From Victivallales bacterium (GTDB lineage: Bacteria > Verrucomicrobiota > Lentisphaeria > Oligosphaerales > Oligosphaeraceae): DNA of 9,929 bases. The position numbers and the translations under genes are program-made. Under the pieces are notes generated by a model, which saw only the letters and a program-made list of their open reading frames with translations, was not told the DNA's origin and did no database searches. The stretch is from the NCBI GenBank assembly GCA_017431185.1, contig JAFRLP010000599.1, forward strand, positions 1-9,929. Reading direction: 5' to 3'. Positions 7,545 through 9,929 of this stretch are shown in pieces (positions within the stretch are counted from its first letter, which is position 1; every line of letters begins with the position of its first letter).

Positions 7545-9412
7545 TTGACAGGCGCTGGATTCGCGGTCTCCTGCGTCTCCACGTATTCTCCCTTTTCGTT
7601 CAGGATGTGAGCGGTGACGAAAATCAGGAGATTCTGCGGCACATTCGTCGTGGTGGTGTGGCGGAACAGCCAGCCAATCCAGGGAATGTCTCCCAGCAAC
7701 GGGATTTTCTTGACTGTCTTGGTGGTGGCCTCGCTCAGCATCCCCCCCAGCACGACGGTTTCGCCGCTTTGCAGTTTCACGGAAGTGCTGATTTCATGGT
7801 TGTAGGTGATGGGGAGCTTCGCCCCCGAGCCGGAGTCGCTGTCCTCGTCGCCTCCTGTGGAGTTGAACATCTCCCAGCCGACCCACTCCTTGATTTGCGG
7901 CTTGAGCACCAGCATCAGGGTGCGCCCGTCGTTGCCGATGTTGACCTTGACGTCAAAGACCAGCCCCAGCTGCAGTTCGGTGGGGTCGCCGTCCGGCACC
8001 AGGACGTAGGCGTCGCCGCGGTTGTCGCCGCGGTCAATGGTCTCGACTTCGTAATCCTCGTAATACCACTTGGTTTCACCGCGCCGAATGTGCGCCACCC
8101 GATTGTTCAGGACCGTGATGCTGGGGGCCGACAAACTGGTGGTGGAGGCCTTTTTGTCCAACGCGGAAATCAGTATGTCAAACGAGCGGTTGCCGATGAC
8201 TCCGCCCAGATTCAACGCGCCGACTCCATCGACATTGCCCGCAGTCAAGGCCCCAAGTTCGGTCAGGAAATTGATTTCGCGCAGACTTTCCCTCAAGGAC
8301 GGGTCACGGTAGGCCGCCTGCATCCGCTGGGTGATTTGCGCGCCGACGTCCTTGAGGTCATCCCGGCTGACCGTCAGGAAGCGCGCTTCGATGGACACCT
8401 GCTTGGGGGGACGGTCGAGTTCCCGGATCAACTCCTCCGCCAGGCGCAGGTTCTCGCGGGTGTCGCGGATGATCAGCACGTTGCGGTCTGGGTAAAGGCG
8501 GAACGAGGCCCCCGCAGGGCTGTCCGCCATGAAGGTGGTCAGGGCGTCCTGAAGTTCCTTGTCCTCCGAGGAGGAACCGCTGGAGGCGGAGGTGCCTTTG
8601 CCCCCCTCCAAGCCGCCCGCTCCGCCAGGGATGGAAGGCACGCTGCCATGCGGCAGACGGATAATCCTGGTCTCCAGCGCGGGGCCGTTTCCACCATTCT
8701 CCTCGTCCTTCTGGGAGGCGGTAATCCAGACCACGTTGGCCCCCAAGTGGAAGGCAATGCCCATGTTGCGGGAGATGTAGCCGAGGATTTCCCTGAGCGG
8801 CACCTCATCGACCGCAATGGTCAGGGTCTTCTTGGCCTGGAGCGCGTCATCGGCAATGACATTCAGGCCGACGACGTTCTTGAGAGCCTCGACCAGTTCC
8901 GCAATGCCCGCATTCTGGAGATGGATGGTGACTTTGGAGTTATAGACCTCCTCCATTGGCCCGGCGGGCATCTCCAGGGGATTCAAATCAGAGTCGATGA
9001 CGACAGTGTTCCCATAGCTTTCGGGCAAGACAAAACGGTGTTCCGACGCTTGCCGGATGCGTTGGGCGGAGATGGCCGCACTCCCTTTCGACGTATGCAG
9101 TTCGCGGGCACTGCGCAAGGCGCTGTTCAGTTCGGTGATTTCCTCCTGAAAATAGGGGGTCTCCCATTTCTGGAAATCCAGTTGGGAGAGTTTGGACAGA
9201 CGCATCTCCGCCTCGGCATACTCCCCCTTGGCGACCAGGGAGTGGATGCTGTCCAGTTCATGGCGGACAAGGGTCACGTATTTCGCCTTCTCCTCCGGGG
9301 TGATGGGCTTGTCCGCCTGCTTTCGCAAAAAATCGGTCTGGCAACCAGGCAGCAACAGCGCGGCCAGCATTCCCCATGCGGCCTTCTGCAGTAGAATGGA
9401 TGGTTTGGGCAT
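7541..9412 (-). CDS. Outer-membrane secretin (PilQ/GspD family), predicted lipoprotein
   Basis: This 623-residue protein should form the multimeric outer-membrane gate of the pilus-like or secretion machine. The N-terminus has basic residues (K3, K10), a hydrophobic core and LLPGC with Cys24, a plausible though not ideal lipobox. A helical, charged region (37-110) follows. An N0/STN-like domain covers about 158-231 (SKVTIHLQNAG through VVWITA), an N1-like domain with a Gly/Ser-rich insert covers 246-345 (FRLYPDRNVLIIRDT), and the secretin core covers about 400-603 with GETVVLGGML and the signature VPLLGDIPWIGWLF-like segment (570-583 here, PLLGDIPWIGWLF). The length suits a compact secretin. 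It is the first gene of the run; its ATG at 9412 has only a weak, distant AAGG site. A lipidated secretin would not need a separate pilotin. PilQ versus GspD cannot be decided from this domain; the PilM-type neighbour favours PilQ-like. Confidence 0.95.
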   Translation of the reverse strand: MPKPSILLQKAAWGMLAALLLPGCQTDFLRKQADKPITPEEKAKYVTLVRHELDSIHSLVAKGEYAEAEMRLSKLSQLDFQKWETPYFQEEITELNSALRSARELHTSKGSAAISAQRIRQASEHRFVLPESYGNTVVIDSDLNPLEMPAGPMEEVYNSKVTIHLQNAGIAELVEALKNVVGLNVIADDALQAKKTLTIAVDEVPLREILGYISRNMGIAFHLGANVVWITASQKDEENGGNGPALETRIIRLPHGSVPSIPGGAGGLEGGKGTSASSGSSSEDKELQDALTTFMADSPAGASFRLYPDRNVLIIRDTRENLRLAEELIRELDRPPKQVSIEARFLTVSRDDLKDVGAQITQRMQAAYRDPSLRESLREINFLTELGALTAGNVDGVGALNLGGVIGNRSFDILISALDKKASTTSLSAPSITVLNNRVAHIRRGETKWYYEDYEVETIDRGDNRGDAYVLVPDGDPTELQLGLVFDVKVNIGNDGRTLMLVLKPQIKEWVGWEMFNSTGGDEDSDSGSGAKLPITYNHEISTSVKLQSGETVVLGGMLSEATTKTVKKIPLLGDIPWIGWLFRHTTTTNVPQNLLIFVTAHILNEKGEYVETQETANPAPVK

Positions 9413-9506
9413 TGTGTAAACTACCTTGTAGGGTATGCTCTACCGAAAACACTTATAAACATTGAACGTTTCAACCGGGTGATTTATTGGCGTGTGCTTC
9501 AATGTT
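9413..9506 (-). promoter_or_regulatory. Intergenic region ahead of the secretin operon, probable promoter area
   Basis: This is the only gap of useful size upstream of the six-gene run, so the operon promoter probably lies here. On the minus strand a TATAAG box (9452-9457) could serve as -10, but no -35 hexamer is correctly spaced: TTGAAA at 9469-9474 is only 11 bases away. Two short inverted repeats are visible: TTGAA-ACG-TTCAA (9462-9474) and an imperfect one at 9428-9443 (GTAGAG/CCCTAC arms). Either may be an operator; neither is followed by a T-run, so they are not rho-independent terminators for the transporter gene. No coding sequence is seen. Confidence 0.35.
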
Positions 9507-9929
9507 TCAACAGGCAAAGCAGGCGACGGAATGCCCCCCAGCCTGACGCATGGCTGGACGGCTCCGGCGGCATTTCTCCTGAACCTGCGGACAGCGGTCG
9601 GCAAAGGCGCAGCCTGGCGGGAGGCGCATCAGCGATGGCACCTGCCCTGGAATGTGCGGCAACCGCTCCACGTCGGGATTGAGGCTGGGAATCGACTGGA
9701 GAAGGCCGCGTGCATAGGGGTGGCGAGGATGGGCGAACAGTTCGGCGACACGCCCCGACTCGACGATGCGGGAGGCGTACATCACCGACACGCGGTCGCA
9801 CATCTCCCAGATGACCCCCATGTCGTGGGTGATGAGCAGCAACCCCGACTCCGGCCCCTTGACCTGGCGCATCAACTCCAGGATCTGCGCCTGTATGGTG
9901 ACATCCAGGGCGGTGGTCGGCTCGTCGGC
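9507..9929 (-). CDS. Oligopeptide/dipeptide ABC transporter ATP-binding protein (3' part)
   Basis: Only the last 140 codons are in the window; the frame is open through base 9929, so the gene starts outside. The visible part begins inside Walker B and the D-loop ([11 protein letters not shown]), continues with the H-loop LITHDMGV and ends with the C-terminal oligo_HPY-type region ([15 protein letters not shown], then PGQVPSL and [11 protein letters not shown]). The four cysteines of [11 protein letters not shown] and ACFAC-type spacing are characteristic of OppD/DppD and OppF/DppF subunits. Together with its partner ATPase it would energize uptake of peptides, or nickel in some members, through an inner-membrane permease pair. 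[11 protein letters not shown] and the [10 protein letters not shown] form favour OppD/DppD over OppF. It is on the same strand as the secretin operon, 94 bases upstream, and there is no functional link apparent. Confidence 0.95.
   Translation of the reverse strand, partial: ADEPTTALDVTIQAQILELMRQVKGPESGLLLITHDMGVIWEMCDRVSVMYASRIVESGRVAELFAHPRHPYARGLLQSIPSLNPDVERLPHIPGQVPSLMRLPPGCAFADRCPQVQEKCRRSRPAMRQAGGHSVACFAC

Noticed and set aside
7493..9394. A 633-codon open frame on the plus strand
   Set aside because: It is antisense to the secretin gene, which has all expected domains. The antisense product is rich in Gly/Gln/Asp/His without any motif, as expected of a mirror frame.
9468..9511. CRISPR-like array suggested by two GTTGAAAC copies 36 bases apart
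   Set aside because: Only eight bases repeat, there are just two copies, one lies in a coding sequence, and there is no full repeat unit, leader or cas gene.
9873..9875. TTG at 9875 as the start of a short transporter-related gene
   Set aside because: The frame continues upstream to the window edge and encodes the Walker B and D-loop motif in register, so the visible part is the 3' end of a normal ABC ATPase gene.

Overview
This window reads as a compact chromosomal segment of a Gram-negative bacterium (an outer-membrane secretin and a predicted lipoprotein signal are present). Every feature I can support lies on the minus strand. The gene set and the protein architectures resemble the type IV pilus-like cluster of PVC-superphylum bacteria (the Amuc_1098-1102 region of Akkermansia is the best-known example). 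A verrucomicrobial or lentisphaeral source is therefore my inference; no marker in the window proves it.

Read in the direction of transcription (right to left), the window starts with the 3' part of an oligopeptide/dipeptide-type ABC transporter ATPase (9929-9507). A short AT-richer gap of 94 bases follows. Then comes a tightly packed run of six genes: a secretin with a predicted lipidation site (9412-7541), a PilM-PilN fusion (7544-5661), a PilO/Amuc_1100-like inner-membrane protein (5656-4724), a PilP/GspC-like protein with a proline-rich linker (4714-4013), a PilB/GspE-type assembly ATPase (4016-2238), and a membrane-bound PAS-histidine kinase (2202-265). Two neighbour pairs share ATGA stop/start overlaps and the other gaps are 4 to 35 bases, so the run looks like one operon.

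The five pilus-type genes together make a chain across the envelope: cytoplasmic ATPase, actin-like PilM moiety tethered to the inner membrane by its own PilN-like tail, PilO- and PilP-like periplasmic links, and an outer-membrane secretin. Pilins, the PilC/GspF platform protein, the prepilin peptidase and any retraction ATPase are not in the window. The kinase at the end of the run has no response regulator here; a link between it and the pilus-like machine is suggested only by position.

Downstream of the kinase there is a good sigma70-type promoter and then two identical tandem tRNA-Lys(CTT) genes at 183-108 and 92-17. The left edge (bases 1-12) may be the start of another tRNA.
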